Shown here piece by piece: positions 8,272-16,767 of a stretch of DNA of 64,000 bases. Within the stretch, counting starts at the first letter, position 1. Each line of letters opens with the position of its first letter. A program made the translations under genes and the position numbers. The DNA lies in NCBI RefSeq assembly GCF_042140245.1, contig NZ_CP159483.1:1488001-1552000 (forward strand), written 5' to 3'. The notes beneath the pieces were generated by a model that did not search any database, was not told where the DNA came from, and was given only the letters and a program-made list of their open reading frames with translations. Origin of the DNA: MH13 sp042140245. Its GTDB lineage: Bacteria; Pseudomonadota; Alphaproteobacteria; Rhizobiales; MH13.

Positions 8272-9356
8272 CGCTTCAGATCGCGATCCAAAAACAGCAG
8301 GGTGATTTTGCGCTCGATCTCGATGTCACCACTGGGGATGGGGTGACGGCACTTTTTGGGCGCTCGGGCGCAGGCAAGAGCACGGTGATCAAGGCGGTTG
8401 CTGGCTTGGTCACGCCCGACAGTGGGCACATTCAGCTCGGCGACCAGGTGCTGTTCGACAGTGCCAGCCGCACCAATCAGCTAGTCCACAAACGACGCAT
8501 TGGTCTGGTGTTTCAAGATGCCAGGCTCTTCCCCCATCTGTCGGTGCTGAAGAACCTGCTCTATGGTGCGCGCTTTTCCGATGGCTCGGTGAAACGGGCC
8601 GATGCGGTGGCGATGGCTGAACTGTTGGGTCTGGACGGGCTGCTTAACCGCAAACCATCTGGGCTTTCGGGCGGCGAAGCACAGCGGGTGGCGATTGGCC
8701 GAGCATTGCTTTCCAAACCCAAACTTCTGATGATGGACGAACCCTTGGCTGGGCTTGATCAGGCGCGCAAAGCCGATGTGCTCGCGCTCATTGAGAAGGT
8801 GCGCGATGTGGTCGGCGTGCCTATCCTCTATGTCAGCCATACGCTTGAGGAGGTGCTGCGGTTGGCCAATCATGTGGCCATCATCGCCGATGGGAAATGC
8901 GTTGATCAGGGCGCACCCGATGCGCTGCTTGGCGGCAGTGGGACAGGGTTGGCCCGCACGGTTCGCGCCCGTTTGGTGATGAAGAACAGCTCCGATGGTC
9001 TCTCAGAGTTGGCATTGGCCGGTGGGCGGCTCTTCGTACCGCAGGTGGATGCGCCTCTCGGCTGGGTGCTCCAGGTGGAGATCGCGGCGCGTGATGTCAT
9101 GCTTTCACTGCAACCGCCTGAGGGTCTTAGCGCGCTCAATGTGTTGGCGTGCCAGATAACCGAACTGCGTGCATCGGGCACCAACCCGTCGGCAGTGGAT
9201 GTGATGCTTGCCTGCGGCGAGGATAGTCTGGTCGCTCAGGTCACCCGCCGCTCGGTGGAGCAAATGGGTTTGCAGCCAGGTTTGGGTGTTTACGCCGTCA
9301 TCAAGTCGGTGGCATTGGCCCAAACGTCCGGGGCTGTCGATACCGTGGATGTTTAA
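8268..9356 (+). CDS. modC: Molybdate ABC transporter, ATPase
   Basis: The ATPase of the molybdate importer, 362 residues. Walker A is GRSGAGKST, the Q-loop lies in LVFQDARLFPHL, the signature is LSGGEAQRVAIGRAL, and Walker B is LLMMDEPLAGLD. The C-terminal third forms the Mop/TOBE domain (MLSLQPPEGLSALNVL and a VDVMLAC repeat), which binds molybdate and can inhibit transport. It overlaps modB by four bases at its start, and its stop overlaps the stop of the convergent glycerate kinase gene (9353-9356). Confidence 0.94.
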   Translation: MTLQIAIQKQQGDFALDLDVTTGDGVTALFGRSGAGKSTVIKAVAGLVTPDSGHIQLGDQVLFDSASRTNQLVHKRRIGLVFQDARLFPHLSVLKNLLYGARFSDGSVKRADAVAMAELLGLDGLLNRKPSGLSGGEAQRVAIGRALLSKPKLLMMDEPLAGLDQARKADVLALIEKVRDVVGVPILYVSHTLEEVLRLANHVAIIADGKCVDQGAPDALLGGSGTGLARTVRARLVMKNSSDGLSELALAGGRLFVPQVDAPLGWVLQVEIAARDVMLSLQPPEGLSALNVLACQITELRASGTNPSAVDVMLACGEDSLVAQVTRRSVEQMGLQPGLGVYAVIKSVALAQTSGAVDTVDV

Positions 9357-10600
9357 GTGGGTTCGATCAGGATCGCGCGGAAATCGTTGACGTTGGTCAG
9401 CGTTGGGCCGGAGCTCACCTGATCCTCAAGGCTGGCAAAGAAGCTGTGTGCGTCATTGTTCGTTAGAGATGCTTGTGGGTCGATACCTTTGGCGCGCGCT
9501 CTGGCCAGCGTTTCTGGTGCCACCATCGCGCCTGCCACTTCGGCTGCCCCATCCACGCCATCGGTATCGCAGGCAAGTGCATGAATGCCCGGGGCGCCAT
9601 CCAGTGCAATGGCGAGCGAAAGAGCGTATTCAGCATTGGGGCCGCCGATGCCATCGCCGGTACGCGTCACGGTGCACTCGCCGCCGGAGAGAAGCAGATG
9701 TGGCTTGCTGATTCCACTCTGCATCTTGAGCACCAATGCGCCTTGCTCACGGGCTAGGTCGCGAGCCTCACCTTCCAGCGCGTCGCCGAGGATTGTGACG
9801 TTGACGCCCTCTTTTTCTGCGATAGCCTTGGCAGCTTCCAGCGACTGGGAGGGCGCGGCGATGATGGTGTTGGTCGTGGTTGAAAGACGCTCATCGCCGG
9901 GTGTTATGACGCCAGTGGCATCATTGAGAACAGCCTCTGCGGATGCGGGAACATCAATGCCGTAGCGCTTGATGATTGCTTGGGCGTCAGCGGGTGTCGA
10001 GCTGTCGCCGACTGTTGGGCCAGACGCGATGTAGGCCGGATCATCGCCCGGCACATCGGAGATCATCAGCGTGTGCAAGGTGGCAGGATAGGCGGCGGCG
10101 GCCAACTGGCCACCCTTGATGCGTGAAAGGTGCTTGCGCACCACGTTCATCTCATCAATCGGCGCGCCTGAGGTCAGCAGCGCGGCGTTGACCGCCATCT
10201 TGTCCTCTAGCGTCATGTCACCCGCCGGCTCGATCATCAGTGATGACCCGCCACCGGAAATGAGAGCGAGGATAAAAGTATCTTTGTTTGCCTGGTTCAG
10301 CAAAGCGCGTAGCTCGCGCGTTGCGCGCAAGCCAGCCTCGTCGGGCACGGGGTGTGATGCGCTTTTGAGCGTGACGCCTTGCAGCGGACGTTCATAGCCA
10401 TAGCGGGTGATGATGAGCCCTTCGCACGGACCCCAGACGCTTTCGAGCGCTTCTCCCATACGCGCAGAGGCTTTGCCTGCGCCGATGACGAGCAGCTTAC
10501 CATCAGGTTTCGGCGGCAGATGCGCGGGCACGCAGATCATCGGGTCAGCGACCCGTACGGCTTCATCAAAGAGTGAGCGGAGAAAGCTTTGCTGGTTCAT
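9353..10600 (-). CDS. gckA: Glycerate 2-kinase (GckA/TtuD type, MOFRL)
   Basis: An enzyme of 415 residues that phosphorylates D-glycerate to 2-phosphoglycerate, linking glycerate, tartrate or serine-cycle intermediates to glycolysis. The N-terminal DUF4147 domain has VIGAGKASARMGEALE and ALISGGGSSLM; the C-terminal MOFRL domain has LLLSGGECTVT and ACDTDGVDG. It is the last gene of a minus-strand run that begins with an ABC transporter (14692 down to 10622), only 21 bases after the permease stop, so it probably belongs to that operon. This suggests the imported solute is glycerate or something converted to it. Its 3' end overlaps modC by four bases. Confidence 0.9.
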   Translation of the reverse strand: MNQQSFLRSLFDEAVRVADPMICVPAHLPPKPDGKLLVIGAGKASARMGEALESVWGPCEGLIITRYGYERPLQGVTLKSASHPVPDEAGLRATRELRALLNQANKDTFILALISGGGSSLMIEPAGDMTLEDKMAVNAALLTSGAPIDEMNVVRKHLSRIKGGQLAAAAYPATLHTLMISDVPGDDPAYIASGPTVGDSSTPADAQAIIKRYGIDVPASAEAVLNDATGVITPGDERLSTTTNTIIAAPSQSLEAAKAIAEKEGVNVTILGDALEGEARDLAREQGALVLKMQSGISKPHLLLSGGECTVTRTGDGIGGPNAEYALSLAIALDGAPGIHALACDTDGVDGAAEVAGAMVAPETLARARAKGIDPQASLTNNDAHSFFASLEDQVSSGPTLTNVNDFRAILIEPT

Positions 10601-10621
10601 GGCTGCTTGTTAGCAGTGCGC

Positions 10622-12391
10622 TTAACGCCAGGGAAGCGTTCCCTTTGGCAGGCGTTGGTGCAGGCTGTCGAGCGCGATCACGAGAACCAAAACCACGATG
10701 ACCGTGACCACAGCAACCGCCGAGGCAAGCGTTGTGTAGCCGCCATCCTCAAAGTTGAAGAGAACCACACCCAGTGTCTCGGTGCCCGACGACCAGAGAA
10801 GCGCGGAGATTGTGAGCTCATTGAAGGCGGTTAGAAATACCAGCACCGCCCCTGCCGCTGCAGCAGGCAGCACACCTGGAACCAAAACCAGATTAAAGCG
10901 CTGCCAAAACCCTGCTCCGCACATGGCGGCGGCTTCTTCAAGTCGCGGATCGAGCTGGCTGAAGGCGGCCGTTACTGGGCGCAAGGCCAAAATGTAGAAA
11001 CTGGACAGGTAGGCAATCAAGATGATGGCGTAGGTCCCGTAAAGGCTGACGCCGATAAGGGGCAGTGGGCGGATGAAGAGCAGGATCATCGCGATGGCGA
11101 GCACGATACCCGGAAGGGCATAGGGTGTTTCCACCAGCGCTTCGAACAGCACGCGGCGGCGCCCGGAGAGACGAGAGAGCGCGTAGCCAGAGGGCAGCGA
11201 AATCGCCATCAGGATCAGCGCTGCGCCGCTCGCCAACATGAAGGAGTTCATGAAGGCGCGCGTCGTGACATCCTGGCGAAAGAGCACCTCAACATAGTTG
11301 TTGAGCGTGAACGTCTCTGCGGTCAACGCCATGCCGTAAGAGGGCAGCAGGGACGCTGCGATCAGCGCGGTGAGCGGTGCGACCAACAATAGGGCGTTCA
11401 GCGTCCAGACACCGACTTCGGCGGGCAGGCGGAAGCGGCCGAGCGTGAAGGGTGTCAGCGGCTTATCGGCCTCAATGCGGGTGGCGTAGCGAGCGAGCAC
11501 AAAGGCGGTGATGATCGTGCCAATGCCAGCGATGAAAGAAACCAGGACGGCCAATGTGGCGACGCGTGGGATCATCCCTGTGCCGAAGCTTGCCAAGCGC
11601 TGGTAGATGAGTGTCGGCAGTGTGAGGAAATTCTCCGGCATACCGAGTAGAGCTGGGATGCCGAAATTGCCAGTTGAGGAGACAAAGCACAGCGCAAAGG
11701 CCGCTGCTAGAAACGGCGCCAGCATTGGTAGGCCGACAAAGGAGAAGGCGCGCCAGGAGCTTGCCCCGCACGCTCGGGCAGCCTCGATCACATCGCCGGG
11801 GATGGCGCGCAGGCCAGCGCGTAAGGTGATGAAAGCGAGCGCTGTGTGCTGAACCCCAAGCAACAAGATGATGCCTTCGCGGCCATACATCGGATTTGCT
11901 GAACCAGGTGGTGGTGCCAGGCCGATGGATTGCAGCAATGCCGAGGATGGGCCGAACAGTTGCAGCCAGGCCAGTGCTGTGACCTGTGGGGCGATCATCA
12001 GCGGCAGAAGGAAAGCAACAGAGAGCAAGCGTTTGCCGCGCATATCCGTCGCGCCAACGAGAAAGGCAAGAAGACCACCCAAGCTAAGCGAGAGGAACGA
12101 GGACCAGAGAGCAACATCAAAGGTGTTGATCGTGGCGCGCACCGAAGCCGTGCGGCTGATTTCGGTCCAAAAGGCGTCCAAGCCCGGTGCAAAAGCAGCA
12201 ACAAGCAAGCGCACGAGCGGGAAGATCGCAAGCAGCACAACGGTCACCACCAGAACCCAATAGGGGGTGGACGCGTCCATGCGCGAAAGGGCAAACGGAA
12301 CACGCTGGCTTAGGCTCTTGGCCGGGTCTTTGGGTTCCACATGATGGCGTGTGCGGGGCAGGGTAGGCGCACCTATCGTCTGGTCACTCAT
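10622..12391 (-). CDS. Ferric-type ABC transporter, fused permease
   Basis: A 589-residue inner-membrane permease of the FbpB/AfuB type made of two MetI-like halves, each with about six membrane helices. Two coupling loops are visible: EAARACGASSWRAFSFVGLP in the first half and EEAAAMCGAGFWQRFNLVLVP in the second, so one polypeptide supplies both halves of the channel. A 60-residue hydrophilic N-terminus precedes the first helix (VLVVTVVLLAIFPLVRLLV). It follows the binding-protein gene after a 65-base gap and is followed by glycerate kinase. Related permeases carry ferric iron, 2-aminoethylphosphonate, polyamines or phosphoglycerate, so the substrate cannot be read from this protein. Confidence 0.88.
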   Translation of the reverse strand: MSDQTIGAPTLPRTRHHVEPKDPAKSLSQRVPFALSRMDASTPYWVLVVTVVLLAIFPLVRLLVAAFAPGLDAFWTEISRTASVRATINTFDVALWSSFLSLSLGGLLAFLVGATDMRGKRLLSVAFLLPLMIAPQVTALAWLQLFGPSSALLQSIGLAPPPGSANPMYGREGIILLLGVQHTALAFITLRAGLRAIPGDVIEAARACGASSWRAFSFVGLPMLAPFLAAAFALCFVSSTGNFGIPALLGMPENFLTLPTLIYQRLASFGTGMIPRVATLAVLVSFIAGIGTIITAFVLARYATRIEADKPLTPFTLGRFRLPAEVGVWTLNALLLVAPLTALIAASLLPSYGMALTAETFTLNNYVEVLFRQDVTTRAFMNSFMLASGAALILMAISLPSGYALSRLSGRRRVLFEALVETPYALPGIVLAIAMILLFIRPLPLIGVSLYGTYAIILIAYLSSFYILALRPVTAAFSQLDPRLEEAAAMCGAGFWQRFNLVLVPGVLPAAAAGAVLVFLTAFNELTISALLWSSGTETLGVVLFNFEDGGYTTLASAVAVVTVIVVLVLVIALDSLHQRLPKGTLPWR

Positions 12392-12456
12392 GCAGCAACC
12401 TCACGATCTGTTTGAAGTGGCGCGCCAGCCAATGTCAATCCGTCTCTCTCCAGCTG

Positions 12457-13449
12457 TTACTGGCCGAACATATCGGCGAAGCGGATGCGATTCTCTTCTG
12501 AGTTTGCAAGCGCTTGTGCCGGGTCGAACGGCATCACGGTGATGGCTTCGCGTGCGGGGAAACCGGCAGGCAGTTCGATTGCTGGATGGGCGGGCACATA
12601 GCCCTGATCTGCGGCGAGCTGCTGACCTTCAGGCGACAACAGGAAATCAACAAAGGCTTTGGCGGCATCTGGGTTTTGCGCGGTAGACAGAATGGCAACC
12701 GGCTCGGTGACAGCCGACACGCCTTCAGTGGGGAAGACAAACTCAACCGGTGCGCCATTGGCTTTTTCGCGGATGGCCAAGAAGTCCACCACCATGCCGA
12801 AGAGCTGTTCGCCACCGGCAACAGCGTTGAACGTGCCGCCATTGCCGCCTGCGGCAATGGTGTCGTTTTCGGCAAGCGTTTCATAATAGTCCCAACCCAT
12901 GTCGAGGTTAGTAGTGAGCGTTTCCAGGTGGATCAACGCAGCGCCTGAGGTAAGCGGCGATGGGATGCGAACCTGACCGACGGCCTGCTCACCAAGCAGG
13001 TCGAGCCAGCTTTCCGGCGCGAAGGGTGCGGCGGTGTTGTAAACGATGCCTGTGGTGATGAGCTTGGTGGAGAAGTAGTAGCCTTCTGGGTCCATCAAGC
13101 CATCATTATAGGCTGAGGTGTCTGCATCGGCATGGGCCATCAAGCGGCCTTCTTGCTTCAGACCTTCCATGGTGACCATGTCGGCGATCAGCAGAACATC
13201 TGGCTGTGGGTTGCCAGCTTCGAACTCGGTGGCAAGGCGCGCCATCATCTGCGTGGTGCCATCGCGGACCCATTCCACCTCAACATCTGGATGAGCGGCT
13301 GTGAACGCATCCACGGTGGCCTGCGCATCAGCGTTGGGCTGTGAGGTGTAGAGCACCAAGCGGCCTTCGGCGGCCTGCACCGCCAGTGGCACAGCAATGG
13401 TGATGGCGAGTGCTGCGGCCAGAGATTTCAGGGAACGCGATGCGGACAT
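12457..13449 (-). CDS. ABC transporter binding protein, ferric-type fold, substrate unknown
   Basis: A 330-residue periplasmic protein with a signal peptide (residues 1-27, ending VPLAVQAAEG) and the ferric-type solute-binding fold (LVLYTSQPNADAQATVDAF). In true iron binders a C-terminal tyrosine pair in a segment like NNYYW holds the metal. The aligned segment here, AVAGGEQLFGMVVDFLAIRE, has Phe-Leu (223-224) in place of the pair, so ferric iron is an unlikely ligand. The ATG at 13449 has a GGAG site; a TTG at 13461 is the only longer option. The neighbours are the fused permease and glycerate kinase downstream and the ATPase upstream. Candidate ligands by family are phosphonates, phosphoglycerate or small organic acids. 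Confidence 0.82.
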   Translation of the reverse strand: MSASRSLKSLAAALAITIAVPLAVQAAEGRLVLYTSQPNADAQATVDAFTAAHPDVEVEWVRDGTTQMMARLATEFEAGNPQPDVLLIADMVTMEGLKQEGRLMAHADADTSAYNDGLMDPEGYYFSTKLITTGIVYNTAAPFAPESWLDLLGEQAVGQVRIPSPLTSGAALIHLETLTTNLDMGWDYYETLAENDTIAAGGNGGTFNAVAGGEQLFGMVVDFLAIREKANGAPVEFVFPTEGVSAVTEPVAILSTAQNPDAAKAFVDFLLSPEGQQLAADQGYVPAHPAIELPAGFPAREAITVMPFDPAQALANSEENRIRFADMFGQ

Positions 13450-13549
13450 GATAGGCTCCAAAACGATGGTGTCATTGACGATGATGACGGGCCTAGTGAG
13501 GCTTCATCACAAGTCTATGACGCTACGCTGGTTTCCTTTGGAAAAGCTC

Positions 13550-14692
13550 TTACGGCGTTAAAATGCGCGGCTTGTCGGATGTAAGTCCCAGCTGGGTTGT
13601 GTCGCCTGCCTCCAGCGCTGTCTCCGGTGGCGTGTCGACAATGATCGGTGGTCCGTCATTCAGCGTTATGTGCAGCCGCTTGCGATCACCAAAGTAGGTG
13701 GCAGCTGTCACTTGGCCTTCTAGAGGGCCGTCGCTTGTTGGGGCCAGATCTTCTGGCCTTGCAACAAGAAACACATCCCCGCGCTTGTCAGGATAGGCGG
13801 CGATGCGCTGACCTTGCACATGGATGCCACCATCATGTGCGTGGGCTGGGATGAGGGCTGCTGCGCCGATGAACTTGGCGACGAAGGGGGAGGCCGGTTT
13901 TTCGTAGATCTCAAAGGGTGTGCCGACCTGGGCGATCGCACCACGATCCATAACGACGATGCGGTCGGCCAAGGCCATTGCTTCAGACTGATCGTGGGTC
14001 ACGTAGATGGCTGTTACGCCGAGACGATCCAAGAGGGAGGAAAGCTCGGCGCGCAGGCGTTCGCGTAAGCTTGCGTCCAGCGCCGTGAGCGGTTCATCGA
14101 GCAGCAAGATGCGCGGTTCCACCGCCAATGCTCGAGCGAGAGCCACACGTTGCTTTTGTCCGCCGGAAAGCTCGTGAATGTGGCGATGCTCCAAGCCTTC
14201 AATGCCGACAAACTGGGCCAGTTGGGCCAGGCGGGCGTTTTGGATCGCTTTGTCGATCTTCTTCAATCGCAGTGGGAAAAGAATGTTGCCTGCAACCGTG
14301 AGCGTTGGGAACAGCGCATAAGACTGGAACACCATGCCGACACGGCGCGTCTCGATTGGAACGCCGGTGACATCATCCTTATCGAAGTAAACCGAGCCTT
14401 CAAGGTCAGGTGTTTCAAGGCCCGCAATGATGCGCAAAAGGGTGGTCTTGCCGCAGCCGGAGGGTCCAAGAATGACCATCTTTTCACGCGGCTTAATTTC
14501 CAGTGAAAGCGGAAGAAGCGCGCGCGTGCCGTCCGGAAAAGTCTTGGCGCAATCGGTGAGGGTAATGCCAGCGCCGCCATCAACGGCGGTTAGGCCATCG
14601 TGCGCGCGTATCTGTGCAGAAAGGACACCTGTCATGGTGGCCGGCTTAGGATGGTCATGTGACGGGTCTATGACACCGTCATAGCTGTCCAC
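13550..14692 (-). CDS. ABC transporter ATPase of the ferric-type importer
   Basis: A 380-residue ATPase with Walker A GPSGCGKTT, Q-loop MVFQSYALFPTL, signature LSGGQKQRVALARAL and Walker B ILLLDEPLTALD, followed by a C-terminal TOBE-like regulatory region (VFLVARPEDLAP). The listed start is a GTG at 14692; an ATG at 14635 (MTGVLSAQ) would give 361 residues, and neither has a convincing ribosome site. The gene opens a minus-strand run with the binding protein (gap 100 bases), permease and glycerate kinase. In the family this subunit powers uptake of ferric iron, phosphonates or polyamines. Confidence 0.88.
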   Translation of the reverse strand: MDSYDGVIDPSHDHPKPATMTGVLSAQIRAHDGLTAVDGGAGITLTDCAKTFPDGTRALLPLSLEIKPREKMVILGPSGCGKTTLLRIIAGLETPDLEGSVYFDKDDVTGVPIETRRVGMVFQSYALFPTLTVAGNILFPLRLKKIDKAIQNARLAQLAQFVGIEGLEHRHIHELSGGQKQRVALARALAVEPRILLLDEPLTALDASLRERLRAELSSLLDRLGVTAIYVTHDQSEAMALADRIVVMDRGAIAQVGTPFEIYEKPASPFVAKFIGAAALIPAHAHDGGIHVQGQRIAAYPDKRGDVFLVARPEDLAPTSDGPLEGQVTAATYFGDRKRLHITLNDGPPIIVDTPPETALEAGDTTQLGLTSDKPRILTP

Positions 14693-14768
14693 ATATGGCC
14701 GTTAAGTTGTTCAGCTGAGAGAAGGCATTCCGGGCGTCATTTGGTGCGCTCGGAACGACCTGGTTTGC

Positions 14769-15545
14769 TTACAGAATTTGGTTCAAGAACTCTTTGGTGC
14801 GCTCGTTCTGTGGATTGTCGAAGAACGCGTTTGGTTCATTCTGTTCGACGATCTCACCCTGATCCATAAAGATCACCCGGTCGGCGACCGCTTTGGCAAA
14901 GCCCATCTCGTGCGTCACGCAGAGCATGGTCATGCCCTCTTTGGCGAGGTCCACCATGGTGTCGAGCACTTCTTTCACCATCTCTGGATCAAGCGCTGAC
15001 GTTGGCTCATCGAACAGCATGATTTTTGGTGTCATGCAAAGCGCGCGCGCAATGGCCACACGCTGTTGCTGGCCGCCGGAAAGCTGCCCGGGATATTTGT
15101 GGGCTTGCTCGCCAATGCGCACGCGCTCCAGATATTTCATGCCAAGCGCTTCGGCTTCTGCTTTGGCGGTTTTCTTCACCCAGATTGGTGCCAGCGTGCA
15201 GTTATCGAGCACGGAAAGGTGCGGGAAGAGGTTGAAGTGTTGGAACACCATGCCAACCTCGGCGCGCACAGCGTCGATGTTTTTGATGTTGTCGGTAAGC
15301 TCAATGCCGTCGACATTGATCTCGCCTTCTTGGTGCTCCTCAAGGCGATTGAGGCAGCGAATGAGGGTCGATTTGCCTGAGCCTGATGGCCCGCAAACGA
15401 CAATCCGCTCGCCCGATTTGACGGACAGGTTGATGTCTTTGAGGACGTGGAAATCGCCGTACCATTTGTTGACACCAGACATGGAGATGACTTCGCTGGT
15501 GCCCATAGATGAGGCGGCGGTGGAGGCGGGTGCTGTGGTAGCCAT
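14769..15545 (-). CDS. aapP: General L-amino acid ABC transporter, ATPase
   Basis: The cytoplasmic ATPase of the broad-range amino acid importer, 258 residues. It has Walker A GPSGSGKST, Q-loop MVFQHFNLFPHL, signature LSGGQQQRVAIARAL and Walker B IMLFDEPTSALDPEM, and it ends in NERTKEFLNQIL as GlnQ/AapP proteins do. It is last in the order aapJ-aapQ-aapM-aapP, the arrangement known in Rhizobium, 44 bases after aapM. The ATG at 15545 gives a low-complexity alanine/threonine-rich leader of about 20 residues before the conserved domain. Confidence 0.94.
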   Translation of the reverse strand: MATTAPASTAASSMGTSEVISMSGVNKWYGDFHVLKDINLSVKSGERIVVCGPSGSGKSTLIRCLNRLEEHQEGEINVDGIELTDNIKNIDAVRAEVGMVFQHFNLFPHLSVLDNCTLAPIWVKKTAKAEAEALGMKYLERVRIGEQAHKYPGQLSGGQQQRVAIARALCMTPKIMLFDEPTSALDPEMVKEVLDTMVDLAKEGMTMLCVTHEMGFAKAVADRVIFMDQGEIVEQNEPNAFFDNPQNERTKEFLNQIL

Positions 15546-15589
15546 TGTTGGTTATCCCTAAGCGAGAAACTGAAGAGAGGTGCCAGGCA

Positions 15590-16753
15590 CTAGATGCGCT
15601 TGTGGCCTCTGTGAAGTTCGTGCTCCAGCCATTGGCTGTATTTCGACATGGAGTAGCAGAACAGGAAGTAGAGGATGGCGACGAACACCATGCCTTCGAT
15701 GTAGAAGGCACGCCATTCAAGGTCGTTGATCGCCACGCGCATGGTGAACATGAGATCGAAGATACCGACGATCAGCACCAGTGAGGTGTCTTTGAACATC
15801 CCGATGAAGGTGTTGACCTGCGGTGGGATGGTGATCTTGAGCGCCTGGGGCAGGATGATAAAAACCATCGCTTGCCAGTAGGAGAGACCCATGGCGTCGG
15901 CTGCTTCATATTGCCCTTTGGGGATCGCCTGAAGGCCACCGCGCACGACCTCTGCCAGATAGGCAGCGGCGAACATGATGATGGCAACCTGCGCCCGCAG
16001 CAGTTTATCGATGGTGATGCCTTCGGGCATGAACAGCGGGAACATGACCGACGCCATGAACAGCACGGTGATCAACGGCACACCGCGGATCAACTCGATA
16101 TAGCCAACGCAAAAGGCCTTGATGATCGGCATTTTGGAGCGACGACCGAGCGCCAGTGCAATGGAAATCGGGAAGGCCAGGCCACAGCCGATCACGGCCA
16201 GCATCAGTGTGATGGGCAGACCGCCCCATAGGTTGTTGGGCACATAGTCCAGGCCAAAAATTCCGCCGGACAGGAGGATCCAGCAAACGATCAAGCCAAC
16301 CGGCCAGATGACCAAAAGGCTCTTGTTCCACATCGGCTTGAAGCAGGAGATGATCACCATACCGATGAACAAAATCACAGCAGCGCCGGGGCGCCACTGT
16401 TGTTCAAACGGGTAGGTGCCAAAAAGAATGAAGCGCCATTTCTCATAGACAAAGGCCCAGCAAGCGCCAGTGACTGCGTCACAGGCGTCAGCTGGTGCAG
16501 CTTCCCAAAGCGCGCTGGTGAAAAACCAGTCGAACGCGGCTGGAATCCAGTTGGCCAGAGCATAGATGGCAACCAGGGTGAAGAGGGCATTGTACCAGGT
16601 GTTGAAGAGATTCTCTTTCAACCAGGTCATAGGGCCCGGGCGAATAGACGCCGGGGCAGGCCGTGCCTCGGTCGGCACGAAGTTGGCGGCGTCAGCAAAC
16701 GATGCGCTTGTTGTTGGGCGGTCGTTCACAGCGGAGCTTGTTGTATCTGTCAT
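15590..16753 (-). CDS. aapM: General L-amino acid ABC transporter, second permease
   Basis: A 387-residue inner-membrane subunit. The first helix follows a long N-terminal tail (MTDTTSSAVNDRPTT onward), and the C-terminal half is a HisM-type permease with the coupling loop EAADAMGLSYWQAMVFIILP and the segment GYIELIRGVPLITVLFMASV. A periplasmic insert between early helices contains several cysteines (ADACDAVTGACWAF), which is typical of AapM. The ATG at 16753 is used; the reading frame stays open upstream, across and beyond the aapQ stop, but that stretch is the antisense-free shadow of aapQ. It begins 14 bases after the aapQ stop. Confidence 0.94.
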   Translation of the reverse strand: MTDTTSSAVNDRPTTSASFADAANFVPTEARPAPASIRPGPMTWLKENLFNTWYNALFTLVAIYALANWIPAAFDWFFTSALWEAAPADACDAVTGACWAFVYEKWRFILFGTYPFEQQWRPGAAVILFIGMVIISCFKPMWNKSLLVIWPVGLIVCWILLSGGIFGLDYVPNNLWGGLPITLMLAVIGCGLAFPISIALALGRRSKMPIIKAFCVGYIELIRGVPLITVLFMASVMFPLFMPEGITIDKLLRAQVAIIMFAAAYLAEVVRGGLQAIPKGQYEAADAMGLSYWQAMVFIILPQALKITIPPQVNTFIGMFKDTSLVLIVGIFDLMFTMRVAINDLEWRAFYIEGMVFVAILYFLFCYSMSKYSQWLEHELHRGHKRI

Positions 16754-16767
16754 GGTTCTCTCCCCGC

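Noticed and set aside
12457..13449. Annotation of this binding protein as ferric iron-binding
   Set aside because: The tyrosine pair that holds the metal is replaced by Phe-Leu in the aligned segment, and the operon ends with glycerate kinase.
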